Part shown: in pieces, positions 33,124 through 44,150 of the stretch
Layout: each line of letters begins with the position of its first letter
How positions within the stretch are numbered: position 1 is the stretch's first letter
Translations under genes and position numbers: made by a program
Notes under the pieces: model-generated
Database searches by the model: none
The model's input: the letters and a program-made list of their open reading frames with translations, nothing else
Told to the model about the DNA's origin: nothing
From: Ascaphus truei
Taxonomy: Eukaryota > Chordata > Amphibia > Anura > Ascaphidae
Length of the DNA: 64,000 nt
NCBI GenBank assembly: GCA_036426205.1
Contig: CM071568.1
Coordinates: 227,548,777 to 227,612,776 of the forward strand
Direction: 5' to 3'

Positions 33124-34873
33124 TGTAACCCTTTTTGTGAACCGGCCGACCCACCCAATCTCACATTGGCCCCTCGTGGTCTAACCGGTCCCTTTCCCTG
33201 CAACACACCTGCTCCTAAAGGGTTACTGGTACTGCCTAACACCTGTGGCTCCAGGAGATCTGAGCCTCCGCTAGCTGGGAGCCTGGGGAAACCCTTAACG
33301 TTACCTGGTGCAGCGCCTCCACTTACCCAGGATCCCCCGTTAGGAAAGATAGCCCTGAGTAAGAAATACCATAACACACGTAGATAAAACAATAATAACA
33401 CTTTACTTGAGAACACATATCACATACCATAACACATTACATAACATAACATAACACAACCTGATGCTCTATCCGCATCACCTCAGCCCAATGTCTGGTG
33501 TTCCCCACCCAGTGTCCTGTGATCACCCCACACCCAATGTCTCGTAAATCCTACGAAAGGTCGTGGGTGACTGCGCAGTCACTATGTGAATAGGCCTGTT
33601 GGTGCACTTAATAATGAAGTACCTTCCGAGCACTCCGATGCTCGGGACCGCAACACACTTCTCAAAGGGTCAGACGTCCGTCTGATCCTATTCAGGTACT
33701 TCCGCTGTGGACCCCAACGAGGGTCCCACCGCTTCCCGGGAACTCCAACCGGATCACGGCAACACCAACCGCATGGGAACAGCAACCGCAGCTATCAGAT
33801 TTCTGCCTAACTACTTCTAGAGTGACAGCAACCCTAACCTAGGGCCTGTCCCTGAGGAACCGCAACCTGGGGTGGCTTGGGGGAAACTCCTAGGGCCTGT
33901 GGAACATAACCTGCCCCCCTTCCCCTAGCTACCCAGTCTCAACTGTAACTGCTAATCCTAACAGCCTAACGCACCTGCAGCCAACACTCAGCTCACACTG
34001 TCAGCCTGCAGGGATCCACACACACTTCACACACACTGCACGCACTGCGCCCAGCACATGCAGCGACACACACACAGACAGCTGCAATCACACACAGCCA
34101 CCTGGATCCCGTAGCAATCCACTACTAGCACACTGTGCCTATTTGCCAGTGCCCACAGCCCTCTCCGCTGTGGCACTGCCAAACCTGCACCTTCCACACT
34201 CAAGGGTCACCTCCCTAGTTAAGGCGTCCCTCTTCAGTTACCCCCTGCCCTTCCCGGGAATTGGGGCCTGCCTGGGGATCTAGGGAGAACCCTTACCTGA
34301 TGCAGGAGCCACGCGCTCCCTGCACCCTTCCTACACCTTCCTTCTCCTCTGCCTGACTAACGCATGCAAAGCCCGGGAAATGTATCTATATTCCCGGGCT
34401 GAGCTTCCTCCAGCCCTATTGGCCACACTCAGGCACCTGATGCCTGTCTCCCTAAGCCTCCTGGGAATTGTAGTTCCCAGGGGGCTGTCTAAGCATTGGG
34501 GCCGCGTGCGCGCTTCCTTTGCGCATGCGCGAACCCCTAATGGCCGCCTCACTCTCTCTACTACCTTCCCTACTCTCGCGCGATCTCTCTGGGGCCTTCC
34601 CTGCGCTTTCTCCCTACTGCGCATGCGCGAGCTAACGCGCAATGGCGGCGCACTCTCTGCAAGCCGCCAGGCCGGTGGCAACGCGATCGCGGCCTTAGCG
34701 ACGGCCCGATCGCGTCCCCGGCAACCGGCCTGCGCCTCGCAGCGCTCTGCTCCCTGCTCTGGCCCCCACCCTCGCGGAGTGCCGGCGGGTCCGTCGCAGC
34801 CTCCGGCGGCACCCGCTACCTCACGGCACTCCCGGAGGGGGGCCAGAAAGTGAAAATTCACCTCGGGGCTACA
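33124..34873. mobile_element. Long solo LTR or LTR-like element with TSD
   Basis: Starts TGTAACCC and ends GGGGCTACA (TG...CA with short inverted ends), flanked by CCTA at 33120-33123 and 34874-34877. It is 1750 bp, CpG-rich in its last 500 bp, with no retroviral or retrotransposon domain, so a long solo LTR is the simplest reading. Inside are (ACACAC)-rich stretches, a CATAACA repeat near 33425-33455 and a GGGAATTGTAGTTCCCAGG palindrome. Orientation is unsettled. Frames such as 32803-33387 and 34331-34939 are not called. Confidence 0.65.
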
Positions 34874-34877
34874 CCTA

Positions 34878-35475
34878 CAAAACGTTCTCATAACCTTTCT
34901 AATGGGGGGAGAGCTGTCATTATGTGACTGGTCATTCACACAGGCTGTAGGTGTTTGTACATTTCAGTTGGTAAAACAACATGGAGGTTTGTGACCCCCT
35001 CCTCCGTTTTCAAGCTCGCACACCCCACCTTTTTAATTGCAGTTCTTGCTACACTTCTTTAAATCCATCCCATGACTATGCCGTTTGTAAAACACAGGAA
35101 AGTAAAGGGTAAGAATGGAGATGTTTGTTTATTGGCGAATTCAAACTAGGTACATGTTGTGATTCTGCGATTAGCAATTATTTCTCCAATTCAGTCAACG
35201 TTACATAAAATAACACTACTTCAAAGTAGCTGATTTCTAACAGAAAGTTGCAGAACCTTATCCCTAACTATGACATTACCATTTTAAAAATCACTTGATA
35301 TATTCATGCGTTCAGGAAAAGCTCATTATTTGTGTTTTTTTGCTGACAAATTGTGACTATCATGCAGCAAAGCAGCAGTGCAAGATGGAACTTTGTTTTT
35401 TAAGGTGTGAATATTGTACTATACTGTATATAAAACAGGATAGGGAAATGTAACACAGGTTCAACTTCATGATTA
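34878..35475. other. No gene seen
   Basis: AT-rich intronic sequence. Confidence 0.5.
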
Positions 35476-35873
35476 TGGGCCAGCCTTAAGGCAAGGTTGC
35501 TGTCTTGGGCCCTTGTGCTTTAAGGGGACCTGTGCACCCTCTTCTCTCTCATCTCCCTCCTGTCGGCACTTGGATCCAGCTTTCTCCGGACCAGAGGGGG
35601 GTGGAAGCTGGAGGAGGAAGTGCAGGGCCCCCCCTCCTCCAGCTTCCCCCCCTGGTCAGAGGTTGGATCCTGGTGCTGACATTAGGAGGGAGAGGAGGCA
35701 GTGCAGAGCCCCCAGACCAGCAGAGGTGTGTGTGTGCGCGCTCTTACCTTCACCATGACACTGCCGGAGGAGGGCTGCTGGTCTAGGCAAGACCTGCATT
35801 ATTTTTTTACAGGGAAGGGCTGTGCTGCCAACATGCTGCCTTGGGCTCCGCAAAGCCTAAGGCCAGCCCTGCG
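35476..35873. mobile_element. MITE with GGGCCAGCCTTAAGG termini
   Basis: The left end GGGCCAGCCTTAAGGCAAGG pairs with the reverse complement of GCAAAGCCTAAGGCCAGCCC at the right. The interior is a pyrimidine-rich and G-rich near-palindrome. Resembles known vertebrate hAT-type non-autonomous elements with CAGGGCTGGCCTTAGG ends. No coding capacity. Confidence 0.7.
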
Positions 35874-36314
35874 ATGGACATATGTCTTTTTTCAACCTCA
35901 ACTACTATGTAACTATGTTATTACGTATTGACTTATATTGAAAAAAAAAGCATTTATCAATTTGCATTTTTACTATACGCATTGACCTAAGTTTTGGATT
36001 GCAGTTCTTTGAGACTCCTTTCAGTAGCTGAGCACTAAATACAATACGTGTTTTGTTTCTGAAATGAACATGAATTATTTTTTTTATTTTATAGGTACAA
36101 TATGTGATACTTTAAATAAGAATTAAGATTTTGTTAATGACACCTACAGTATTATCAGAACTTTTGAAGCTGTTAACGGAAATTCTCCGTTTTTTTATAC
36201 AGTAGCACTCCAGGCAAACCGGCATATACGTCTTTAGCAGACATGAACTATCACTCATTTTGAGTCAGCCTCACTGATTTTTACCATCAACAGCCTCACA
36301 GAGAGTAAGTAATT
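35874..36314. other. No gene seen
   Basis: AT-rich intronic sequence. Confidence 0.45.
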
Positions 36315-36425
36315 AAAGTGTAATAGTGCCGATCAGGTCACTATCACATGGAAACTCCCGCTGACTTCAATGGGAGTATCTGTGCAATAGTGCTCTGACT
36401 GGCATTACTACACTTTTTCTTATAA
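36315..36425. mobile_element. Short palindromic MITE, copy 1
   Basis: The arms AAGTGTAATAGTGCCGATCAG and CTGACTGGCATTACTACACTT are inverted around an ACTCCCGCTGACTTCAATGG centre. The same family occurs at 44040-44150 and 46198-46312. Confidence 0.75.
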
Positions 36426-38214
36426 TTTTTTTATTTAAATTTTATTGGATGCAAAAGCACAAGCAAAAAGAGAGAAAGGGTGCACAACCTGAAATGGGAG
36501 GGGGTGGGGGGCAGAGCTGTGCTTCCAAGAATCGGAAATCACTGACTTGGCAGCAAACAAAAGATGAGTGATACATTTATCTCGTAGGCTACGGCCCTGC
36601 TGCCTGCGCTGCACGCGCACCTGCAAGCATGCAGCGCGTGCAACCGAGTTCCCTGGTCTGCAGTGAGCTGTAGGGGAAAGACAGGGGGGGTGCGGCCATG
36701 TCACCCGGCAGGTTCGCCTTCATTGGCTAAACTGCCTGGGGCGTGGCTTAGCGCTCCATCGCTAGTTCTGCTCATAATTTTCCTGTCTAAAGGAAAAACG
36801 GACTGCGCAGTGGCCACCCCTTGGAGCGGGCCCAGCCCCACTGAGGGGCGGCTCTCGTCCCCGCAACTCAACTCAAGTGGGAACTAATAATCAGGGGGCA
36901 TGAATAATCCACATAGTTCTTGGTGGACTCCGAACGACAAAAATATTTTTCTATTACATAACCATTTTTTGTCCCGAACTCTCAAATCTCACTCATTTGG
37001 GTCTTCTAGAAACTGCCATCTCTATTTTATGTTTAGGGGGACGCTACACAGAGTTGTCATTCCTCATTAAAAAAAAACAATGGTTTTGCTAATTTTTTAA
37101 AAATGTGTTCAATTTTTATTTCCAGATAAACTTTGATTTCCCGTGTTTTTCTTCAAAACACTAAGGAAGGGATTGCACACTTTATAGGAATGTTCTATTG
37201 TTCCGGGAGATGAAGACTAGTCACCAAAATGTCACAGAGCTCCATTTTAATCCCTAACTAAAATGACTTTGAACTGGTAAACAGATAAAATAGATTTATG
37301 TAATGGGGGACTGGACTGACACTGTCGAACCATAGAGGGAACCCTCTGAAGGGCCAATGAAAGGGTTAAGCCTCCTTACAAAAAGCTGGTACTATAGTAC
37401 AATTTACTTTTAAGTGTTAAACTTTCTTAAATAAAGTACAATGGAAAAATGCAGTTGTGAAGTAGTCAATTAGGGATTGTATTGCATGTGTAAGCATTGT
37501 ATTTAAGGTGCTAACTTTGGCAGTGGGTGACTAAATACCAGTGGTGAAATAAGGCCATTGGATTTCTGTCACTATACTGTAGTATGATATAATACTCACG
37601 CTGCGCTCTCATTTCTACTTGGGCATTACTCTAATCCTTCCCCTCATCTTATTTCTGCAGGTACTGTACACATAACTTCTTCCATAGCTAAACTCTAGTA
37701 CATGTTTTATTAAGATGCTAATCTGCAGACATGTCAATTTTCTGCTACCTCACATAATATAGTAGATACGCTTTCTTACTTAAAATTTGCCGTTGCATGA
37801 AAAGAATTGTGCTCTGTGACCTTCCAGGCATATATACCATACAACAAAGTCCAACAATACCTATGTTGGTTCAGTACTCTCCAAGACCAATACGGAAACA
37901 AACTACGCACTACATTATTATCTCAAATCAGACAATAAAGCTAACGTTACAATCACTGCCCTGGGGAGGTCATTAGGGTTTTTAACAAGGGTGATATTGA
38001 CTATTCCATCACTTGCGACAGTGACGGTTTTATCACATCTTCCACCTACGACTTGCAGTAAGAACAATCTTATGAATAAACTGCTTTGCCAGTTGTTTTG
38101 ATATCAGCAGAGATAATACGATATGGTGGCCTTGTTTATTTATTTTTTGTAAGCTTACCAGACCTCCCATATACTGTACATTATAGAGAACAAGAATGCT
38201 GGTTAAAGGCATAG
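36426..38214. other. No gene; GC-rich block at 36590-36890
   Basis: The GC-rich part (TACGGCCCTGCTGCCTGCGC ... GGAGCGGGCCCAG) has the texture of one of the CpG-rich MITEs but I could not match its ends. The rest is AT-rich with no recognisable feature. Confidence 0.4.
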
Positions 38215-38610
38215 GGTGACCATTCGTCCCGTTTTTCCCGGGACAGTCCCGGTTTTTCGTGTGCTGTACCGGTTGCCTGACTGTCCCGGGAATGTCCTGT
38301 TTTTTTGTGTCGGCGGCGGTGCGCGGGGATGGGAGGGCGGTGGTGCGCGGCGGCGGGGAGGAAGAGGATGCAGAGCAGCCCGGCAAGTATTTTTTCTTAC
38401 TGCCAGGGGTTGGGCTTCTGCAGAAACCAGCCGGGCCGCAGGGGATTGGATGGAGAATGCTGGGTGGCGGGGCTTTAGAAGGCAGGGCCGCAGGGGATTG
38501 GATGGAGAATGCTGGAGGGCGGGGCTTTAGAAGGCCGGGCCGCAGGGGATTCGATGAAGTATCCGGGGGGCGGGCTTTGCCTCTCCCCGGCACTCTGCCC
38601 CTCCATCTGG
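38215..38610. mobile_element. MITE-like GC-rich block
   Basis: Starts AGGGTGACCATTCGTCCCGTTTTTCCCGGGACAGTCCCGG, a terminus known from vertebrate non-autonomous DNA elements. It is followed by GC-rich filler and a three-unit minisatellite. The matching opposite end was not found, so it is truncated or its boundary is elsewhere. Confidence 0.5.
38435..38580. repeat. Three-copy minisatellite, 51-52 bp unit
   Basis: Units start at about 38435, 38486 and 38538 with GCCGCAGGGGATTGGATGGAG...GGCGGGGCTTTAGAAGGC. The third unit is diverged. Frames through it show the repeats as protein repeats but are not genes. Confidence 0.85.
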
Positions 38611-38639
38611 CTCCTCGGCAACCAGGCTCTCTCCCTCAA

Positions 38640-38808
38640 ACCCCCGGCTCCCCCCTCGCCCCCCCGGTACCACCCCGGCTCCCCCCCTCAATCCCCCCGG
38701 CACCACGGCTGCCCCCCTCGCTCCCCCTGGCACCCCGGCTCCCCCCTCACTCCCCTGGCACCCCGGCTCACCCCCTCGCTCCCCCGGCAACCCGGCTCTC
38801 TCCCTCCC

Positions 38809-38851
<43 letters not shown>
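38640..38851. repeat. C-rich minisatellite and (CA)n tract
   Basis: Units of about 28 bp built on CCCCCGGCACCCCGGCTCCC and CCCCTCGCTC run to about 38808, followed by (CA)20 at 38811-38851. Pro-rich frames across it are artefacts. Confidence 0.85.
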
Positions 38852-38853
<2 letters not shown>

Positions 38854-38989
38854 CTGTGCTGCCTCTATCTGGTCTGGTGGCTCTGTAGGACCGGCTGCAG
38901 CCACATTGGATGGAAGCGGTCACGTGACCGCTCCTCCGCTTCTCCGAGCGGCAAATTTCAAACTTGCCTGTCTCTGGGAAGTTTCTCAG

Positions 38990-39117
38990 CCTCCGCACGC
39001 ATCAGCAAGCATGCGAAGGGAGAAACTATAGCCACGCTGATAACAGATGCAGGGGCTTTGTGCATCTGTTCAGCGCGGCTCAGCAACGCTGAGTGCACTA
39101 TGTCCTGGGCCTTAGGC
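38990..39117. mobile_element. Fragment of the TAAGGCC-GGACATAGT MITE family
   Basis: On the minus strand it reads TAAGGCCCAGGACATAGTG and CTGAGCCGCGCTGA, matching the left end of the MITE at 46366-46714. Only one end is present. Confidence 0.6.
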
Positions 39118-39149
39118 ATGCAGTCCTTGTAAATAGCAGCAGCAGCAGG

Positions 39150-39366
39150 ATGTAGTGGAGAGCAACGGCACAGCCAGAATCCAGGAAACAAATATTCCAG
39201 GGCAGCTCCAGATTGCATAGAAAATTATTTATTTTTTACCGTGGTGTGTTTTTTACACTACCATTGAGAGCTTTATGCACAATAAATAATTTTTTTATGC
39301 AATCTGGAGTTGCCCTGGAATAATTGTTTCCTGGATTCTGGCTATGACCTTGCTCTCCACTAAATC
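39150..39366. repeat. Inverted repeat, arms about 80 bp
   Basis: GCCAGAATCCAGGAAACAAATATTCCAGGGCAGCTCCAG and its reverse complement (CTGGAGTTGCCCTGGAATAATTG...CTGGATTCTGGC) lie either side of a spacer of about 55 bp, with GTGGAGAGCAA mirrored outside. A foldback element or an inverted local duplication. Confidence 0.8.
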
Positions 39367-39860
39367 CAGGAAAATTTCGGGCTAAGTCCCGGTCAACTAG
39401 AGACTCTTGTTTAACGTGTAATTTAGCTAGGAAAGTCTAGTTTTTTTTTTAACCCCTGTTCCCAAGTAAGTGTATCTTTTCTTATGCAGTTTGTGTTCCA
39501 TTGTGTGTATGCATTTTCCTGCGAATAAATTTACACTTTACCTATTTTGCTCAATGTATGATCCTGGTAAAAAGGTGTTAATGCCTGGTCTCCTGTGACA
39601 ACATATTTTTAGAAAGGAAAGGTGTACAGGGATATATTAAATAAATAAACATGGGAAAGATTTTGATCCAGGGAAAAATCTGATTTCCATTATTTGGAGT
39701 CAGGAAGGAATTACATTTTCTCTTATAAGACAGCATTGGATGATGTTTCACTGGGTTTTTTTTTGTTTGCCTTCCTCTGGATCAAAATACAGTATATTCA
39801 AATATAGGATAAGTAGCTGTTGTCTAAATTTTGCATAGTTTGAACTTGATGTTGAACATA
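39367..39860. other. No gene seen
   Basis: AT-rich intronic sequence with no recognisable feature. Confidence 0.45.
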
Positions 39861-40220
39861 CAGTGGCGACACGTTTTATTTGCATTCGGCTAGTTCCGCA
39901 AGCCGGGAGGTGTCCCGGCTTGCTAGCCGAATCCCCTCGGCGTGCCGCGCGTTACCGATGCGCGGCCACGCTTCATCGGGTGCCTGCGCCCCCTGCGCGC
40001 GTGCCCAGGGCTCCCCGAGGGAGCCCTGGTGTCCCGCGATGTGGGGGACGGCGGTGGGGGGTTCCGGGGGACCCGGCGGACCTGGAGAGGGGAGGGGGAA
40101 GCCCCGATCGGAGGGCCGCTCCTCCGAGGCTTCGGCGCGCGCACGGGACACCCTGGCGCGCGCCCGGTTACTGTCGCGGCCGAGACCGGGCAAATGCTCG
40201 AATAAACTTGGCCGTGACAG
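39861..40220. mobile_element. TIR element, CAGTGGCGACAC family, copy 1
   Basis: Flanked by TA (39859-39860 and 40221-40222). The left end CAGTGGCGACACGTTTTATTTG and the reverse complement of the right end (CTGTCACGGCCAAGTTTATTCG) are inverted. GC-rich interior with an AAGCCGGGAGGTGTCCCGGCTT hairpin near the left end. Related to 59451-59847. No transposase. The overlapping Arg/Pro-rich frames are not genes. Confidence 0.75.
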
Positions 40221-40251
40221 TATGTCTTTTTTCAAGGTCATTTACTATGTA

Positions 40252-40620
40252 CTGTAGTGCCAACGAGTATTCTAAAACAAATCTGGGGCAATCACCAACA
40301 AGACCCAGGTACATGCTGGGTACATGCTGGGTACATGCTGGGTACATGCTGGGTACATGCTGCAACATTTCAGTGACATTTCTGCAGACAGACTAATGGC
40401 CCATCGGACTAACAGCGGAGGTCCCAGGCAGTCCCATTCAAAATGAATGGGACTGCCAGGGACCCCTGCTGTGTTAATCCGATGGGCCATTAGTCTCTGC
40501 AGAAATATCACTGAAATGTTGCAGCATGTACCCAGCATGTACCTGGATCTTGTTGGTGATAGCTCCAGATTTTCCAAGGCAAGTTTAAGGCAAGTTTTAG
40601 AATACTCGTCGACGCACCTG
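40252..40620. mobile_element. Foldback MITE, arms about 170 bp
   Basis: Flanked by TA on both sides. The arms start ACGAGTATTCTAAAAC, pass through TACATGCTG and TTTCAGTGATATTTCTGCAGA-like blocks, and meet at a centre near 40440 (CATTCAAAATGAATG). The left arm contains an 11-bp tandem array (40311-40362, unit ACATGCTGGGT, nearly five copies); the right arm has only one to two copies. Confidence 0.88.
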
Positions 40621-40622
40621 TA

Positions 40623-41930
40623 ATTGTCCCTGGTGACCAGAACATTTCACCCCGGGATCACTATCACTACCAGACAGGACACAGTAGTTGAATAAAAAAA
40701 AGTTTATTTTGGCAAGCCAGCAAACATACAAATAACACAATCGCAGTGTAACACTCACCAACTGGGGCCTGAGGGGGAAGAATCTAGCCTCAACTAAGTG
40801 CAGGGGCCTGCTTTTGGTAGGCTTGCCTGAACAGCTTCTTCTCCATCTTCTCCGTGCTATTCAACCAGTAGTACTTTCGAATAGCCTGCCAGTCGTGATG
40901 TCAACGTCTCTGTTCCACGTTCCAAGAGCTACTCCAACTCAAATCTCGAATCTTTCTGAAATCTTTCTAGTACTCTGATCGGCCGTGCCCCTTACATTGT
41001 CCTCAGTCTCCTTTTTTTTCGCTGGAGCATGGGGCGCCAACCAATCAGAGCACGAATCGTGATGGTGCAGCCAATCGAAGGACGAGGGCCTGTCCGGCTG
41101 CACCAATCAGAGGAGGGGGTCGGCTTAGGAACTCTGGACCACCCACTGGGTAGTAAGCTACTGGCGAGCGTGGAATTCAAACTGGCCAATGGGAATCATG
41201 CCTACGGGGCTGAGACCCGGCAACGGTTTGCCTGGCCAGCCCCATAGCCCCTACGAGGTAGGTGCCCCAGCTTCTCGGGAACAAAGGCTCTGCACCGCCG
41301 AGAACCGGTTCCCGGACCTGAGTCTCAGCCCTTCCCCACTCATCATTGTCCCGGTACTCAAGCTGCAACCAAAACCTGTCATGAACCGGTATTTCTGCGT
41401 ATGCAGCCCAGCTAAGTGAATTACCGTATCTGCACACAGAGAAATATTAGAAACACAAAAGACATTGCTGGCTTACTAACTGTGCAGGGAAAACACTAAC
41501 ACAGTGAATAAAAGTGATTTTATTTACACTTCCAGTTACCCAAGACACACAGTTTCCCCCTTCCAGACATCACACAGTGAGAAAGCGCTCTTCTGGAAGA
41601 GGTTACATAAAACACCTAACATACAGGCAAAAATGAGCCTCACAGAGGTGGCTATTACTCACAGCTTTGGGGCACCCAGCTGGGCTTCACCTTTATTATG
41701 TGAGGCTGGTTGCCCCTACCGTCACAGTAATGTAACTATATATTCAGTATTTACATTTTTGTTTGACTTCACGCCAGTGCTTGATTGTTATGACAGACAA
41801 AAGCCGCCTATCTGGACAACTTCGTTGCCGGTGCCTCAACTGTCATTGGAAACTAGACATTTATTGGCTCGTATAATAACAAACAATAGTACGAGAATAA
41901 AATTGGCCAGATATTATTATTTTTAACTGA
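40623..41930. repeat. Unclassified LTR-like sequence
   Basis: The GC-rich segment has repeated CCAATCA/CCAATCG boxes (about 41040-41110) and an inverted polyadenylation signal in GAATAAAAAAAAGTTTATTTTGG, as in an LTR read on the minus strand. A second block starts TGTCATGAACCGG at 41377 and may end at CCGTCACA near 41727. No target duplications matched, so boundaries are open. Confidence 0.35.
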
Positions 41931-42059
41931 AATGTGACAATACTAGGACATTTGATATCAAAATCCACAAATGGCGCTTCAAATTTTGTTTTGCCTGTGT
42001 TTCATTCCATATATGAATCTTTGTCCTATTAGGTTTAATCGCTCATCCCACAATGCGGT

Positions 42060-42700
42060 GTAAAATATAATGTTTTCTTAGTGTAATGTAATGGTGTATC
42101 TGTCATTGTCGTAAATGTTCCTTATAATATCAATGTACGTTTCTTCAACACTTTGTCTTCTTAATGCATTTAAAACCGCTGAGGTGTAGACAGAATCAAA
42201 TGCTTTGCCATAATATACAAATCCTAAACTGTGTGATAGATCATAATTATTACTTCAAGAAATCACTTCTTGTATGACGTGGATGTTGTCCATTGTGTTG
42301 TATCCAATACGGAATCCCGCTTGTTCTCTAGCCTGAGCGAAATCCAGAGTCTGTTGCAGCTGATTAAAAATCATGTAAGTGATTGGTATGTACTGTAGTT
42401 CTTGCGGTCTTCTTTGTCACCTTTCTTGCGGATGAGGTTACTACATTGTTCTGGATTTTTCCTTTTCTTCAAGCAGCATGTAAAGATTTTTTTGCCAGGA
42501 TTTTCTACCTTCTTTGAAGACTTCGGTTGTAATTCCATGTTTCCCCTGACCCTTTCCATTCTTCATAGATTGTATTGCCTTTATTTTCCACTTCTTTTTG
42601 AAACATGCATGGTACATCATTGGTGATTTCTTCTCGCTCTTCCTCTGCTGTGTTATGCCCAATGTTACCTGTGTTCCTTTCTTATATATTACACAACAAC
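42060..42700 (-). pseudogene. Non-LTR retrotransposon RT remnant (RTE-like)
   Basis: On the minus strand: MKNGKGQGKHGITTEVFKEG, IRKKGDKEDRKNY, then AQAREQAGFRIGYNTMDNIH, GFVYYGKAFDSV and VEETYIDIIRNIY. These are the fingers, palm motif A and following region of a LINE reverse transcriptase. The first Asp of motif A (FVDY) is changed to Tyr. Frameshifts and stops separate the blocks. RTE clade is my best guess and uncertain. Confidence 0.75.
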
Positions 42701-42821
42701 ACTTCTCCACTTTGGGTAATTAAAGTCCCCTATTAGGCACCTGTGGTGTCTCTCATAACCCCCCCCCCCTCCACCCCAAAACTCTATAATGAGCAAATTA
42801 TAAGTACTGTACAAACAGACT

Positions 42822-43357
42822 TATTCTAGTAGCTCCGAAGTTGTCAGTGCCATACCACATGGAATGGAATGTGGGATGGAAACTGTATTCTCTATTGCAA
42901 ATCACATAATTTAAACCGCTTCTAAAAAAAGTGACAAACTGCCCGGTTTAACAGCCAAACTGCCCGGATTGTACTTGCTTTAGAAGTGCTAACTCCATCT
43001 CCAGTCTGAAATGGGTTGTTGCTCTGTCAGCCAAACCCTTATTTTAGGCTCTGGATGTAACTCGCAATACCAATGTTAACACCCTTTAAGTGGTGTAAAA
43101 AAATAAAATAAAAAGCTTTTAGAAGCGGTTTGCATTACTGAGCTACTAGAATAGCAGTTGTGGGCTAAAAATGTAAGTTTGAGGCGTTTTTTGACAAACT
43201 GATTGGATTGTCAGAGAAAAAGTGACACTGCTTCTAAAAAAGCCATTTGGACATGGGTTGGACATGCGATAAGTGCTTCCAGAAGATCAAAGCATGCCAT
43301 TCCGCTTCTAAAGTGAACTTTAGAAGCCGTTTGTCACACTTTGGAGCTACTAGAATA
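42822..43357. mobile_element. MITE with ATTCTAGTAGCTCC termini
   Basis: TATTCTAGTAGCTCCGAAGTTGTCAG at the left is inverted at the right (GTCACACTTTGGAGCTACTAGAATA). A further copy of the right terminus at 43139-43157 and several mirrored GCTTCTAAA/TTTAGAAGC blocks suggest one copy inside another or a partial duplication. Confidence 0.7.
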
Positions 43358-44039
43358 CTGTAGGCCCCAAAGAGAGAAAATGGGTTCTTGATGGTGTAGT
43401 ATTTACTACAATGTTATGAAATATATTAGCTACAACATGTGCAGTCAAACATCAGTGCAGTGGAAAGCCGTCAGTGAGAGTCAGCATCTCTCTTGTGCCA
43501 AGTGTGCCTGCGTCTCTGCATTTCTCTTGCTCGTAGCGTCACAGATTCAGGTAACATCCCACACAGCTCTTGTTCACATGGCATCTTGCTGCACCACTAC
43601 TGATGCGTTCCCTACGCATTTCTTAACAGACACCTCCCTTCATCGGAGTAACCTCAGGAAACGCAAATACAAAGTATCAGTGGTGGTGCAGTGAGACCCC
43701 ATTTGAGCCAAGTGCAGAAACTATTTGTGTGGGCGCGGCCTGAATCAGCCATATGACAAGTGCAAGGACGCCGAGACACGGAAGCGCTGATGTGTGTTCC
43801 GAGGTAGATTGAGGCGCATGGAGGCACTTGGAAAACACACCAAAGATGCAAACTCTCATTGTGGGCTTTCTAATGCACTGATGTTTGGGTGAATGTTATA
43901 GCTAATATTTTTTTAATCTGATTCTAGGAAATACTACACCATCAAACCAGCAAGATTCAAAGATTCATCCATATGCTGCTGGCGTAAATTGACAGAGATG
44001 CAAATTGAACAATTTTGATACGCATCCCTAATGACTTAT
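43358..44039. other. No gene seen
   Basis: Mixed intronic sequence. A short inverted copy of GCATTTCTT...AACGCAAAT is visible near 43610-43670. No domain in 43416-43694 or 43654-43851. Confidence 0.45.
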
Positions 44040-44150
44040 GGGGGGTTATTAATTAAACTGTGATAGTGCCGATCGGGGGACTATTTCACGTTAACTACAG
44101 GTACCCTGATCGGCATTATCTCAGTTTAATTAATAACCACCATAGTCTCT
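44040..44150. mobile_element. Short palindromic MITE, copy 2
   Basis: GGGGGTTATTAATTAAACTGTGATAGTGCCGATC at the left is mirrored by GATCGGCATTATCTCAGTTTAATTAATAACC at the right. Same family as 36315-36425. Confidence 0.85.

Noticed and set aside
34331..34939. A 202-codon Arg/Ala-rich frame with a 157-codon frame opposite
   Set aside because: CpG-rich part of a TSD-flanked LTR-like element; long frames on both strands are expected from low stop-codon content.
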